NCBI GenBank assembly: GCA_026120185.1 | Contig: JANUWF010003368.1 | Location: forward strand, 2,294,001 to 2,358,000 | DNA length: 64,000 bases | Origin: Voacanga thouarsii | Taxonomy: Eukaryota > Streptophyta > Magnoliopsida > Gentianales > Apocynaceae | Direction: 5' to 3' | Notes under the pieces: generated by a model | What the model saw: the letters and a program-made list of their open reading frames with translations, nothing else | The model's database searches: none | What the model was told of the DNA's origin: nothing | In this document: positions 23,260 through 34,265 of the stretch, one piece after another | How positions within the stretch are numbered: position 1 is the first letter of the stretch | How the letters are laid out: every line of letters begins with the position of its first letter | Program-made: the position numbers and the translations under genes

Positions 23260-24006
23260 CTTACTTTTAGCATTTCCGTTTAGGTAATGTAAACAAGAAT
23301 CGTGTTTCTAAGTTACACAGGCTTGGTGACTTAGGATCATTTGATTATGAATCATATGGCATTTGCGAGTCTTATTTACTAGGTCAAATAGTTAAAACTC
23401 TTTTTTTTGGAAAAGGAGAAATGACCAAAGAGTTATTAGAACTCATACATTCTAATATATGTGGCCCAATGTCTATACAAGTAAGGAGAGGTTATAACTA
23501 TTTCATAACATTTTATCGATGATTATTCAAGATATGTGTGTTTGTATTTAATGAAATACAAATTTGAAACTTTTGAAAAGTTTAAAGACTTTAAGAATGA
23601 AGTAGAAAAATAACTTGGCAAAAGTATTAATACTCTAAGATCGGATCAAGAAAGTGAATACTTAATCCAAGAGTTTCAGGGTTATCTTAGAGATAATAGG
23701 ATATTATCTCAATGGACTCACCATATACACCTAAATAATATGGTGTATCTAAGAGAAGGAATTGAACCCTTCTAGATATGGTACGGACCATGAATGGCTT
23801 CTGTAGACTTGCCAAAATCATTTTGGGAGTACGCACTAGAGACTTCTATTTATATTCTAAATAGAATTCCATCAAAAATAGTTGATAGTATCCCGTTTGA
23901 GATGTTCTTTGACAAGAAACCAAAGTTATCTCACTTAAGAGTATGGGGTTGTCCTACCTTTGTCAAAAGACCACAGTCAGACAAATTTGAAAATAAGTCT
24001 GACTAG
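23260..24006 (+). pseudogene. Copia B integrase, broken
   Basis: The pre-integrase region (HFRLGNVNKNRVSKL) and the start of the core (ELIHSNICGPMSIQVRRGYNYF) are followed by a frame shift near 23515 in the usual first catalytic block. The open stretch 23794-24006 retains FWEYALETSIYILNRIPSKIV and LSHLRVWGCPTFVKR, the familiar integrase C-terminal segment. Linker sequence (PRRSSRIHMALERYGFL) follows near 24240. Confidence 0.87.
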
Positions 24007-25017
24007 TGTTTGTTTGTAGGTTATCCAAAAGAATTTTTCTGGTATTACTTCTATCTCCCATCTAAAAATAAAGTGTTTGTTTCGAAGCATACTATCTTCT
24101 TAGAGAATGAGCACATGCTCAAAGGGGACAGTGGGAGTAAAATTAAATTTAGTGAAGTTCAAGAAGAACAAACAAACAAGGATCAATCGTCTGATCCCAC
24201 ATCTATTGAGAGAATAGATGAACCTTATACAACACAAGATCCTCGTAGGTCGAGTAGGATACATATGGCACTTGAGAGATATGGATTTCTCATAAGTGAT
24301 CACAATAACATATCGCTCATAGATGAAGATGAGCTTACTACCTACAAGGAAGTTCTAAATAGTTCAGAATTTGACAAATGGCTTGAGGCATTGAAGTCAG
24401 GGATGGATTCCATGTTTGACAACCAAGTATGGACTTTAGTTGATCCACCCAAAAGAATCAAACCTATTGGGTGCAAATGGGCTTTAAGAAGAAAACTGAC
24501 ATGAACGGTAACGTAGTTATCTATAAAGCACAACTAGTGGCTAAGAGTTATCGTCAACAATATGGTATTGACTATGACAAAACCTTCTCGCCAGTAGCCA
24601 AGCTAAAATCCATCAGAATACTCCTAGTCATTACCATTCATCATGATTATGAGATCTAACAAATGAATGTGAAAATAACTTTCCTAAATAGAAATCTAAC
24701 TGAGGAAGTGTATATGACATAACCTGAGGGTTTCATATCCAAAGATAGCATAAAAGTGTGCAAGCTGCAAAGGTCTATTTATAGATTTAAGTAAGTTTCT
24801 AGGAGTTGGAACATCCATTTTGATGAAATAATCAAAGAGTTTGATTTCATACAAAACATGGATGAAGCTATGTGCACAAGAAGGTTAGTGGGAGTGCAAT
24901 CATTTTCTTATTACTTTATGTAGATGACATATTACTAATAGGAAATGACATACCTATTTTTCAATCAATTAAAGTTTGATTGTCGAAGAAATTCTCCATG
25001 AAAAACCTTGGAGAAGC
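24007..25017 (+). pseudogene. Copia B reverse transcriptase, first part
   Basis: RT blocks: VWTLVDPPKRIKPIGCKW, YRQQYGIDYDKTFSPVAKL and the catalytic LLLYVDDILLIGND near 24908. Stops occur in the MDVK and YGLKQ blocks. The gene is cut after KNLGEA at 25017 by an inverted solo LTR that duplicated GAAGC (25013-25017 and 26774-26778). The RT resumes at 26774 in the expected order (EATYILGI). Confidence 0.9.
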
Positions 25018-26773
25018 TATTGGGTATCTCATGCTTATCATATAAAGCGCAGCGGAAAAAATAAGAACGAGATACCACCTTAGGATCCATATATGTGTGG
25101 AAAACAAGACATAAAAAGAATAAAGGTAACAACTTTTTACCTTTCTTTGATCGTGTGGAAAATAAAATTTTTCCTTCTTCAAGTCGAGGCGCGATCCAGC
25201 AATCCTCTTGATCAAACACCACGAGATTTGAACGTCCAACCACTATAATCATAGTGTGTGATTATCTCTAACAGAAATCTACACGGAGGATGACACTCAA
25301 GCACTAAGATGTTTATGTGCTACCATAACCCAATAATGGTGACTGGGGTTTATGGTGAAGAACCACGAGAGAAAGAGAGAAGAGAAAAGGATCGTGTATC
25401 CTCTAGGGTTTGGAGTTGTTTTCATCTCACTTATTTAGCTCAAAGGAATCGTGTAATATATCCCATATATTACACGAAAAACCTGCTGAAAAATACTCCA
25501 ACTGAGAATTCTAAAACAGTTAGAATTCCCTAATTGTAATTGAAAACATCAAGTTCTCACAATTATAATTTGGACCATAAATTATAACTAATTATAATTT
25601 AGCCACAACAACTTCTCTTTCTTGCAATTAAACCCCCCTATGTTATCAAATAATATCTTGAGTATATAATCCTCTATTGTGTGTGACCTTTCAGGTTTCT
25701 CGGTCAATTAGTAGTAAACATGAATTAATTCAAATGTCTTGAGATTAATAATCCATAATTAACTATAATTAATCATATTAATTCAAATCAGGATTAGTTT
25801 ATTAATTCATCAATTAATAAACCCATATTCCCAGATCATGAGCAGTATCTAGCAACACATCATGACTACCCAAGAGTCCAGGAAGTCAAGTGGCTTGACA
25901 TGAACCCTTCAATAACAAACTACAGTGCAATTAACTCCTTTCACCATACAATATCTCATTTGGTTTGGAGTATGGAATTAGGCCAACTCCTTCCAGAATA
26001 TATATTAATTCTAGCCCAAATATAATAGTACTTGTACCAGGAACCCACTACTCTAGATAGATATCAATTGGAACTGTTTCCAATACACAGTCGCCTTGTC
26101 CAAGGACTTCTTGAGTAGTAATTCCTATAATTGGCCATGAGATATTCACCCCTACTATTAGGAGTGGTGAATCCTTTATTAACCATCTCAACTACTTTCA
26201 TTTACCTCACAATGTACCTAATATCCATCTCATAGGTGGCCCTCAATCTGGCTCTAGAAATTGGAATCAAAGCACAATGCTCAGCAAACAAAGTACCTTG
26301 GAGATCTCAAGTCTAAAGATACTTGTACAATTGCTATATTGAGATTATATCACTAACACTAAATAGTTATCCATGTAATTATCTCATAACTAGGTCATCC
26401 AATGGACTTGTTCCTTTAACAAGCATCCATGTGTTAACTGTGAGTATTTCAATACTCACAGATATGAGAACCACCACTTGATCAAATCAGAAAGTCTAAC
26501 ACATGCTAGTCTTAACGTATTAATGATGTCCAATCTCATTAATACTACGACTATGGATTATTTAAGTACTAATACTATACAGTGTAGTAGGAATCTCATA
26601 TCATGATCTCTATCATGATTTTCTTAACATATTGTTGTACTAGAGACTTTATCTAACAATTATTTTATCCAAAAGTAAACAAAAGATATTGTAAGATAAA
26701 TAATTCCTTTTATTAAAATAAAATATGTCATATACAACGTACAAGTGATTACCTCTAGGGCATAACACTAACA
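25018..26773 (-). mobile_element. Solo LTR of the copia B family, inverted, inside copia B RT
   Basis: Reverse-complement LTR of the same family as copia B: it ends GGGCATAACACTAACA, the complement of a TGTTAG...GCCC 5' end, and its body matches the complement of the copia B LTRs (for example ACTTGTACCAGGAA against 28430). It begins TATTGGG, with the terminal TG decayed. TSD GAAGC is at 25013-25017 and 26774-26778. At 1,756 bp it is full length for this family. It carries no internal region. Confidence 0.93.
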
Positions 26774-26778
26774 GAAGC

Positions 26779-27661
26779 AACCTACATTCTTGGAATAAGG
26801 ATCTATAGAGATAGGTCAAAAAGGTTGCTAGGTCTTTCACAGTCTATATACATAGACAAAGTGCTAAAGAGGTTTAGCATGGATCAATCCAAAAAGAGAT
26901 TTTTACCCATGTCCCATGAGATAAGCCTTTCAAAGTTGATGTCTCCCAAGACACAAGTTGAAAGGGATCACAAGAGTAAGATTTCATATGCTTTAGTAGT
27001 TGGATCTACCATGTACACTATGGTATGTATAAGGTCTAATGTATCATGTGCTCTCAGTTTAATGAGTATAAACCAATCTGACCCTGGTGAGGGTTATTGG
27101 GCGGCCGTAAAGAACATCCTTAAGTACTGCGATGGACTAAGGATGTGTTCTTGGTTTATGGAGAAAGTGATTTGAAAGTAAACAGGTATTTGATGCCAAT
27201 TTTAATCTGACAAAGATGATTTCAAATCATAATCTGGCTACGTGTTTATGTTGTGCGGAAGGGCAATAAGTTGGAAGAGTTCCAAACAAGAAACTATTAC
27301 AGAATCTACGACAGAAGTTGAGTACATAGCCGTTTCTAAAACAGCTAAGGAAGCAGTTTAGATCAAGAAGTTCGTGATGGAACTGCGTATGGTCTCTAGC
27401 ATTGTTGGTCCAATATCATTGTATTGTGATAATAATGGAGCCATTGCATAAGCAAAGGAACCACGGTCTCACCAACAATCTAAGCACGTGCTATGATGCT
27501 ATCATCTAATCCAGGAGATCATAGATGGACAAGATGTAAAGATAGAGAGATTTCCCATGGATGAAAACATGGTTGACTCACTTACAAAAGCATTATCCCA
27601 AAAGAAACATGATAGGCATGTTGAGTCATTCGGTATTAAATATATGAATGATTGGCTCTAG
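26779..27661 (+). pseudogene. Copia B RT end and RNase H
   Basis: Directly after the duplicated GAAGC the RT continues with TYILGIRIYRDRSKRLLGLS, then an open stretch 26825-27175. RNase H follows with [25 protein letters not shown] and LYCDNNGAIA, with a stop at a usual Trp or Gln position after KEAV. The frame ends with its original stop (TAG 27659-27661) just before the polypurine tract. Confidence 0.88.
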
Positions 27662-27675
27662 TGCAAGTGGGAGTT
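27662..27675 (+). other. Polypurine tract of copia B
   Basis: TGCAAGTGGGAGTT between the pol stop and the 3' LTR start TGTTAG at 27676. Same AAGTGGGAG core as copia E. Confidence 0.85.
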
Positions 27676-29415
27676 TGTTAGTATTGTGCCCTAGAGGCAA
27701 TCACTTGTACTTTGTATATGACATATTTATTTTATAATATATGACATTATCTATCTTTCAGTTTGTTTGTTTTTTTTTTTTTTTTACTTTCATGAAAAAT
27801 AACACTGTTAGATAAAGTCCCTAGAACAACATTGTGTTAAGAAAATCATGATAGAGATCATGATGTGAGATTCATACTATACTGTATAGTATTAGTACAT
27901 ATATAATCCCTAGTCATAGTATTAATGAGATAGGACATCATTAATGCGTTAAGACTAGCACATGTTAGACTCCTTGATTTGATCAGGAAGTAGTTCTCAC
28001 ATCAATGAGTATTGTGATACTCAAAATTAACACGTGGATGCTTGTTAAGAGAACAAGTACATTGGATGACTTGACTATGAGATAATCATATGGACAACTA
28101 TATAGTGCTAGTGATAGAATCTCGCTATAGCAAATGTGCAAGTATCTTTATACTTGAGATCTCCAAAGTACTTTGTTTGCTGAGCATTATACTTTGATTT
28201 CAATCTCTGGAGCCAGATCGATGGTCGCCTATGAGATGGAATTGGGTACAATGTGAAGTAAACAAAAGTAGTTGGAGGGTCAATAAAGAATTCACCACTC
28301 CTAATAGTAGGGGCAAATATCTCACGGTCACTTGCTGAAATTATTACTCGTGAAATCCGTGGCCAAGGTGATTGTGTATTGGAAATAGTTCCAATTGATG
28401 CATATATAGAGTAGTGGATTTCTGGTACAAGTACTATTATATTCAAAGCCAGAATTAATTTATATTCTGGAGGGAGTTAGCACTAATTTTGTACTCCAAA
28501 TCGAATGAGATATTATATGGTGAAGGGAATTTATTGCACTGTAGTTTGTTATTGAAGAGTTCATATCAAGCCACTTGACTTCCTGGACTCTTGGATGGTC
28601 ACGATGTGTTGCTAGATACCGCTCATGATCTATTGAATATGAGTTTATTAATTGATAAATTAATAAACCAATCCTGATTAGAATTAATAGATTAATTCTA
28701 AATTATTAAGAATTATTAATCTCAAAGACGTTTGGATTAATTCATATTAGCTACCACTAGGCTGGGAAATCTAATAGGTCACACACAATAGAGGATTAAG
28801 TACTCAATATGTTATTTTATAATATTATGGGGTTAAATGTGAGAAGAAAAAGTTACTGTGGTCAAATTAAAATTAGTTATATTTTTTAGTCAAATTATAA
28901 TTGTGAGAAATTATTGATTCAAATTACAGTTAAAGAATTCTAATTCTTTTAGAATTCATTAGCAGCTATTTTTCTGGGGTTTTTCCCAAAAAATAATCGA
29001 TGATTGTTTCTCCAAAAAAATGATAGAGAAGATTGTTTTCTGGGGTTTTTTTTAGATACACAGTTTTCTCTTCTTCCTTTCTGTGATTTTACCCTAGCCG
29101 CCTTTCTTTCTCTGCTAGCACAGAGATTGTGCTCTGGGCATTGAGTAAGCATCCTCTTGTAGATTACTAGTAGAGTTAATCTCACGTTGAGATTGAAGAG
29201 GCAAGACAAATTGTAGAACCGGTTGCTGTTTGATTGAGAGGTTTGTTGGATCGCGTCTCAGCCTTCACACATGAAGGAATTTTTTTTTTTTTTAACGACA
29301 GAGGTAAACCCACACTTGTTCTTTTGCCTATTTAAATCATATGCATGTGATCTTGGGCTGAGATTTTTGTTTTTTTCGCTGCTATAAATATTATAGTATT
29401 TTTGAAATTCCAACA
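27676..29415 (+). repeat. 3' LTR of copia B
   Basis: Starts TGTTAGTATTGTGCCCTAGAGG and ends AAATTCCAACA; 1,740 bp, followed by TSD ATTAT (29416-29420). It is the most complete LTR of this family here and serves as reference for 4833-8602 and 25018-26773. Confidence 0.93.
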
Positions 29416-29420
29416 ATTAT

Positions 29421-29617
29421 TGTTCCACTAATAATAATCGATTAGGGACAATTTAAAAATAGTCTTTCTATTTGTTATAGGGTTTTGCTATCAAGTCACG
29501 TACTTGATAACTATTAAACTAAATGCACTATTCATGAAAAAAAAATGCCTCATATTATTACAAAATATATAACGACAATAATATAAGTACAAATTGTTTT
29601 AGGGCTAATCCCCAACA
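29421..29617 (-). mobile_element. Solo LTR, family A (copy A2), inverted, second part
   Basis: Continuation of the LTR interrupted at 4832. It carries the complement of the family A 5' end, including the stretch complementary to GTACGTGACTTGATA, and ends CCCCAACA. TSD AGTTC follows at 29618-29622 and matches 3504-3508, proving that the two parts are one insertion separated by the 24.6-kb copia B nest. Confidence 0.93.
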
Positions 29618-29622
29618 AGTTC

Positions 29623-30180
29623 TTGCATACATGAAAATACTTTTATGCGTGATGTAGGTTCTTGTAACCAAGAAATGTATGAACATGATCTTATTTTAAT
29701 ATGTGGTTTTGAAAAAAGAATTGTAAGTTTTACATCTTACGAAATGTTTTGCGCATTGTTATTTTGTAAACTTTTCTAAATTTAACATGTAAATCCTTAC
29801 ATTTTATGTAAGCTTTATGTATGAGTTGTTTTCAAAAACTGTAAGTAGTCATATTCATGAAATATTTTATGTACGCGGTACTTTTGGAAACTTTTATAAG
29901 TCTTTGTATACAGGAAAAGCTTTATGCATGATCTGTCTTTGGAAACCTTCCTAAATGTATTATGTATGATTTAGGAGCCAAGCATTAAATATCATGAAAT
30001 GTTTATGATCATTGAACTATGAATTTACTTATATGAAAATATTTGTGAAAGTTATGGCATGAACTATGAAATCATTAGCTCCACTTATTATGACTCTCTA
30101 TATAGTAAATTGAGTGTATGAAAATGCTATACCTTCTTTTGATTTTGGGAACACTTGATCAACTATATATATAATATATA
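29623..30180. repeat. Foldback left arm, middle segment
   Basis: Host DNA between the A2 nest and copia D. Its reverse complement matches 61183-61670; for instance GCATTAAATATCATGAAATG near 29986 pairs with CATTTCATGATATTTAATGC near 61372. The segment holds degenerate internal repeats of TTTATG.ATGA type. No gene. Confidence 0.85.
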
Positions 30181-30185
30181 GTTAT

Positions 30186-30483
30186 TGATAAACCTTAGAG
30201 GAAGGGGGAGAATAAGGTTTATGGCAAACAAATACAAAATTTTAAATTCTTTTAATGACTAGTGAGAAGAAGCTGGAAGACATATGCGATTAAAACAACA
30301 TATGCTGATTAGCTTTCAGAAGCTTAGTCAGTAATCTCACTAAATCTGCCCTAAATGAAAAGTAGAGAGATCAAATTTAAAATGGGTAGATTAAGAGATC
30401 AAAGACGGACTTACTATGAAAACACAAAAGGACTTAAATCATACCATTTATTAAAAAAAGATGTAGCGATTTTTTGATTTGAC
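30186..30483 (-). repeat. 3' LTR of copia D, distal piece
   Basis: Starts TGATAAACCTTAGAGG and matches 52218-52515 of the intact 5' LTR. Cut at 30483 by gypsy C; TSD TTGAC at 30479-30483 and 39688-39692. Confidence 0.92.
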
Positions 30484-30904
30484 TTATAGGGGCTAAATTA
30501 GTCATACTTTGCTTAGTTATTTGAAGCTCTTTTGTAAGACATTTTGTGCAATAACTAGTCATATTCTTTCATATTTGAGATTTTACCCTTGGAAAGGTAT
30601 TTTGTTCATTATTTCAGATTTTTGGGTAAAACGAATCAGAACCGTTGCGAAGTAGAGCAGAGGCAGCGCCGGCTGCAGTTTGGAACTTATGCGCACAATT
30701 CGGAGAAAAATCGGCGAACGAGTGGAGAAGCAGAACACAGGCGGCACCGGCTCCGAAGGACCAAGGCGGTGCCGGCTGTGTTCTGTCCTTGAGGCAGTGC
30801 TGCGATCTTTCTACGCGTTTTTGGAAACCTGAGGAGTTTTAGTATTTTCCAACTTCTACTCGGCCAAGAACTTTGTACCTACGAGTTTAGACACTTCTTA
30901 AACC

Positions 30905-30912
30905 TATAAATA
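30905..30912 (+). promoter_or_regulatory. TATA box of gypsy C 5' LTR
   Basis: TATAAATA in ACCTATAAATAGATG, conserved in the 3' LTR (38704-38711) and in solo LTR C1 (6610-6617). It is the likely core promoter of the element transcript; identified by motif and conservation. Confidence 0.72.
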
Positions 30913-31645
30913 GATGAAAAACACAAGGGAAAAGGGGAGAAATCATTAATTATCATAGAAAATCATTAAATCCAAGAAGAAATTCTTCAATTCAAGGAGG
31001 GTTGTACAAGAAGGTCTTCAAAGGAAGAAGAATGAGGCTTGTCTATGAGTGCTTTCTTTTACTTTATTTTCTTTTTCTTGACAATGATGTTTTAATTATT
31101 TTATTGTAATTTGACATCAGTTTAGATATTCATGGTATTTAGAGTTATTTGATCTTTTGATTAACTGATTGTTATTCTTGGTATTTAATTACTTGGATTA
31201 ATTGCGAGATTAATTGATTGTGCCGTTAACTTGCTTGAGAATAGGGTTGATGGTTTAAATTGATTGGTTTCATATTTGTTGCCTTTTAACTTGCCTGAAA
31301 ATGGGGTTAATTGCAAGAACAGAGTAATTAAAGATTAATTGATGTCTACCAAAATATGGATTCAATTGGTTAATTTCATGGGTTAAGTTTGCCTGAGAAT
31401 GGGACTTAATCAGAGAATTGTGTTTAATGCATCTTTTAGGTAAGACTGGTTGAGACAGAGTATGTGATACTAAGTTACCTAGAAGATAGGGATTCATGGA
31501 TTGAAAAAGAAGTGAGTCTACTTTAATTCTTCATGATGCCAAGGGAATAATTAGTTATGATAGAGGTTGGGTACTTTAAGATCATGGTTGTCTAATCAAT
31601 GGTTTGAATTACATAAATCTACATCCTTAACATGTATATATTTTT

Positions 31646-31690
31646 GTTTTTATTTTATTTTATTTTATTTTATTTTATTTTATTTTATTT
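31646..31690. repeat. (ATTTT)n microsatellite in gypsy C 5' LTR
   Basis: About eight TTTTA units, against about five at the same place in the 3' LTR (39447-39475). Because the LTRs start identical, the difference arose by slippage after insertion. Confidence 0.9.
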
Positions 31691-31909
31691 CGATTTTTTT
31701 TTATCGAGTCGGTTAAACAATGAAAGAAAGGTAATTAATGTCTACTTGTTCCTTGAGGATCGACACTCGTTTGAACCCTATGCTCGGTTAATGATGAGTA
31801 CGCTTGCTCATATGTGTGATTTGGGTTTAACGTTTTAATTTAAACTTGATTGGGAATGTGCTTAGTTGTTATATGATTTTTACACCCAAGTCCGGACACA
31901 TCAAGTTTT

Positions 31910-31927
31910 TGGCTCCGTTGCCGGGGA
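31910..31927 (+). other. Primer binding site of gypsy C (tRNA-Asp type)
   Basis: TGGCTCCGTTGCCGGGGA, six bases after the LTR. It is complementary to the 3' end of plant tRNA-Asp with one mismatch (GCTCC for GCGCC), a site typical of Tat/Athila gypsy elements. Confidence 0.9.
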
Positions 31928-32141
31928 ACAATAGCATGAAAGTTTGGATTTTGTTGATTTAACCATGTAAATATGTAAATTTGTATACTTGTTCTTTCCG
32001 CAAAACGGTGTTATCTTTTGTAATTCATGTATTCTTGTATAACCCTGTAACCTCACTTAATCAACTAACTTGGACTATGTCTTTTAACTAACTGTGTAAT
32101 CTTGTAATTCCATATCTAACTCGTCTCTATGTTCAGGAGAA

Positions 32142-32339
32142 ATGGCGAATTGGGAGCTAAGGAGGTCGAATAGGGGGCAGTACCCCTATTACGATTCGGA
32201 GAGAACACTCACAGCACCAGAATCAACAGATCTTGAGACCTTAATTGGGACATTTGTGGTGCATGTCACGGGGCGTTTTCAAGAAATCGATTCCACATTC
32301 GAAAAATTTGAAGCAATGATCCACAACATGGAATGACAA
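32142..32339 (+). pseudogene. Gypsy C gag, N-terminal remnant
   Basis: ATG at 32142 opens a 65-codon frame (MANWELRRSNRGQYPYYDSE, then DLETLIGTFVVHVTGRFQEI) ending in TGA at 32334-32336. I do not see the large central retrotrans_gag domain or any zinc knuckle. The next frame already corresponds to the gag C-terminal end, so roughly the bulk of gag has been deleted. The N-terminal identity as gag is inferred from position, not from a diagnostic motif. Confidence 0.65.
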
Positions 32340-32357
32340 ATCTGATTTTTTACGGAT

Positions 32358-33289
32358 ATGGTAATAAAATCTCATGAACCCACACCATTAGCCGTTATGG
32401 AAACAGTTGCTGTCACGTTGCGAAGTGGAAAAGAATTACCAGACAATCCAGATGAGGGCCGGCGCCGGCTATACATAAACCCCGAAACCATACAACACAG
32501 AATGGAACCAGCACCGGCTGAAGCACTGGAACCTGCGCCGGCTATCCCCTATCCACCTCCCGAAAAACTTATTTTGCAGCATAACGTACCGTACCCTACT
32601 CATCTATATAAGGGCCACACAGATGCTCAATTCGACAAATTCCTTGAAGTGTTCAAACAACTACACATAGTGAGGCTTTACTCCACATGCCCAAATATGC
32701 CAAATTCCTCAAAAGCAAACTCGTCAACAAAAAACGATTGGAAGAGTTGTCTACAGTAGTTCTCAACGAAGAATGCTCAACTATCCTACAAGACAACTCA
32801 AGATTACCACATAAAGAAAGTGATCTAGGGAGTTTCTCTATCCCATGTCTAATTGGCACTTTTCATGTCTGTAATGCATTAGCTGACCTAGGTGCTAGCA
32901 TTAATTTATTACCATATAAAACATTCAAAAGGCTAGGCCTAGGAGAACCGTAGCCTACTAGGATGAGTATTCAACTCACGGATAGATCTATCAAATATCC
33001 TAAGGGCATAATAGAAGATGTGTTGGTAAAAGTTGATATATTCATATTTCCCGTGGATTTTGTTGTTCTTGACATAGATGAAGATTCCAAAGTCCCCTTA
33101 ATCCTAGGTAAACCCTTTCTAGCTACAGCAAAAGCATTAATTGATGTTCATGGGAGGAGGTTGACACTTAGGGTTGGAGATGAGGAAGTCATAATTCAAA
33201 TCCATAAAAGCATGCAACAACTTATGTCTTTTGATGATTTATGTCTAAGAGTTGATATTCTTGACAAACCGATTTTTGAGTTGATGTAG
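32358..33289 (+). pseudogene. Gypsy C gag C-terminus and protease
   Basis: Begins with VTLRSGKELP, a well-known gag C-terminal motif of Tat/Athila elements, then a proline-rich stretch, then FLEVFKQLHI and YAKFLKSKLVNKKRLEEL. The protease has the active-site block ALADLGASINLLPY (D-L-G in place of D-S/T-G, usual in this group) near 32880 and the second block VPLILGKPFLATAKALIDV near 33095. A frame change near 32690 and stops at 32951-32953 and 33287-33289 break it. It would have cut the polyprotein inside particles. Confidence 0.88.
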
Positions 33290-34265
33290 GAATCTAGTGA
33301 GGAAGAATTGATGGAAACATCAACGACATATTTGGAGGGATGTTATAACGAGGATGGAATGCAGAATTCGGAAATAGAAAAAAGTAGTTTAGGGAGAATG
33401 AAATCATCTATAAAAGATCCTCCCAAATTAGACTTAAAAGACATCCCCGAGCATTTGGAATATGTGTTCTTGGCTAAAGAACGTAAGTTGCTTGTTATCA
33501 TTGCCAAAGATCTCAAGCCAGAACAAAAGACTAAGCTGGTAAGTATGTTGGGAAGATATAAGGGAGTTATAGCTTGGAAGATCACTGATATTAAAGGCAT
33601 TAGTCCATCCTTTTGCACGCACAAGATCTTGATGGAAGAAGGTGTAAAACCCGTAGTGCAACCCCAACGTAAGTTGAACCCACATATGAGTGAAGTGGTA
33701 AATGGTGAGGTGGTTAAGCTCTTAGATTCAGGCATCATTTACCCTATCTCTATTTGTGTTTGGGTGGTCATACTCAAGTGGTACCAAAGAAGGAAGGAAT
33801 GACGGTGAGCCCCAATGATAAAAACGAGTTAGTCCCGATGAGATTGGTCACAGGTTAGAGGTTTTGCGTAGATTATAGGATGGTAAACAAAGCCACTAGA
33901 AAAGATCACTTCCCTCTCCCTTTCATTGACCAAATATTGGAAAGGTTAGCCGGACATGAGTATTATTGTTTCTTAGATGGGTTCTCTGGCTACCTGCAAA
34001 TTCTCATAGCTCCAGAGGACCAAGAAAGACCACTTTCACATGTCCATATAGTACTTTTGCATTTCGTAGGATGCCATTTGGCCTTTGCAATGGTTCCGAA
34101 ACATTCCAAAGGTGCATGATAGCTATATTTGAAGGACTCATGAGGGACATCATGGAGGTATTTATGGATGATTTCTCAGTTTTTGGTGATTCATTTGACT
34201 TGTGCTTATCCAACCTTGAAAAGGTGCTAGCAAGATGTGAAGAGACTAACCTCATGCTTAACTAG
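33290..34265 (+). pseudogene. Gypsy C reverse transcriptase, broken
   Basis: Blocks in order: LVSMLGRYKGVIAWKITDIK and ISPSFCTHKILMEEG before the RT domain, VDYRMVNKATRKDHFPLPFI, ILERLAGHEYYCFLDGFSGY (first catalytic Asp), RMPFGLCNGSETFQRCM, and the catalytic FMDDFSVFG near 34165 (F-M-D-D for Y-x-D-D, common in this group). Frame changes near 33780 and 34030, a stop near 33858 and a stop at 34263-34265 in place of a conserved Trp disable it. Confidence 0.93.

Larger units (their letters stand above)
4833..29415 (+). mobile_element. Copia B: Angela-like Ty1/copia element with nested insertions
   Basis: Two-LTR Ty1/copia element inserted in the inverted family A LTR, with TSD ATTAT at 4828-4832 and 29416-29420. 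Order: 5' LTR 4833-8602 (interrupted), tRNA-iMet-type primer site 8604-8615, leader, gag-pol 21980-27661, polypurine tract, 3' LTR 27676-29415. Removing later insertions (solo gypsy LTR, copia E, inverted solo B-type LTR) leaves roughly 9.6 kb. Domain order gag, protease, integrase, RT, RNase H is that of Ty1/copia. The coding region is broken by many stops and the element cannot encode its own proteins. Confidence 0.93.
30484..31903 (+). repeat. 5' LTR of gypsy C
   Basis: Begins TTATAGGGGC (the 3' LTR keeps TGATAGGGGC) and ends CCGGACACATCA. The U3 part, to about 31000, carries GC-rich GCGCCGGCT-like words at 30666-30674, 30744-30752 and 30769-30777. It differs from the 3' LTR at many sites in U3 but at only about four in some 560 bp of the R-U5 part. 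An ATTTT pentanucleotide run near 31646-31690 is longer than in the 3' LTR. Confidence 0.93.

Noticed and set aside
31270..31497. 75-codon minus-strand frame identical at 39069-39296
   Set aside because: The identity only reflects the near-identical LTR halves; an LTR by-product, not a gene.
33343..33738. 131-codon minus-strand frame
   Set aside because: Antisense shadow of the gypsy C region before RT.
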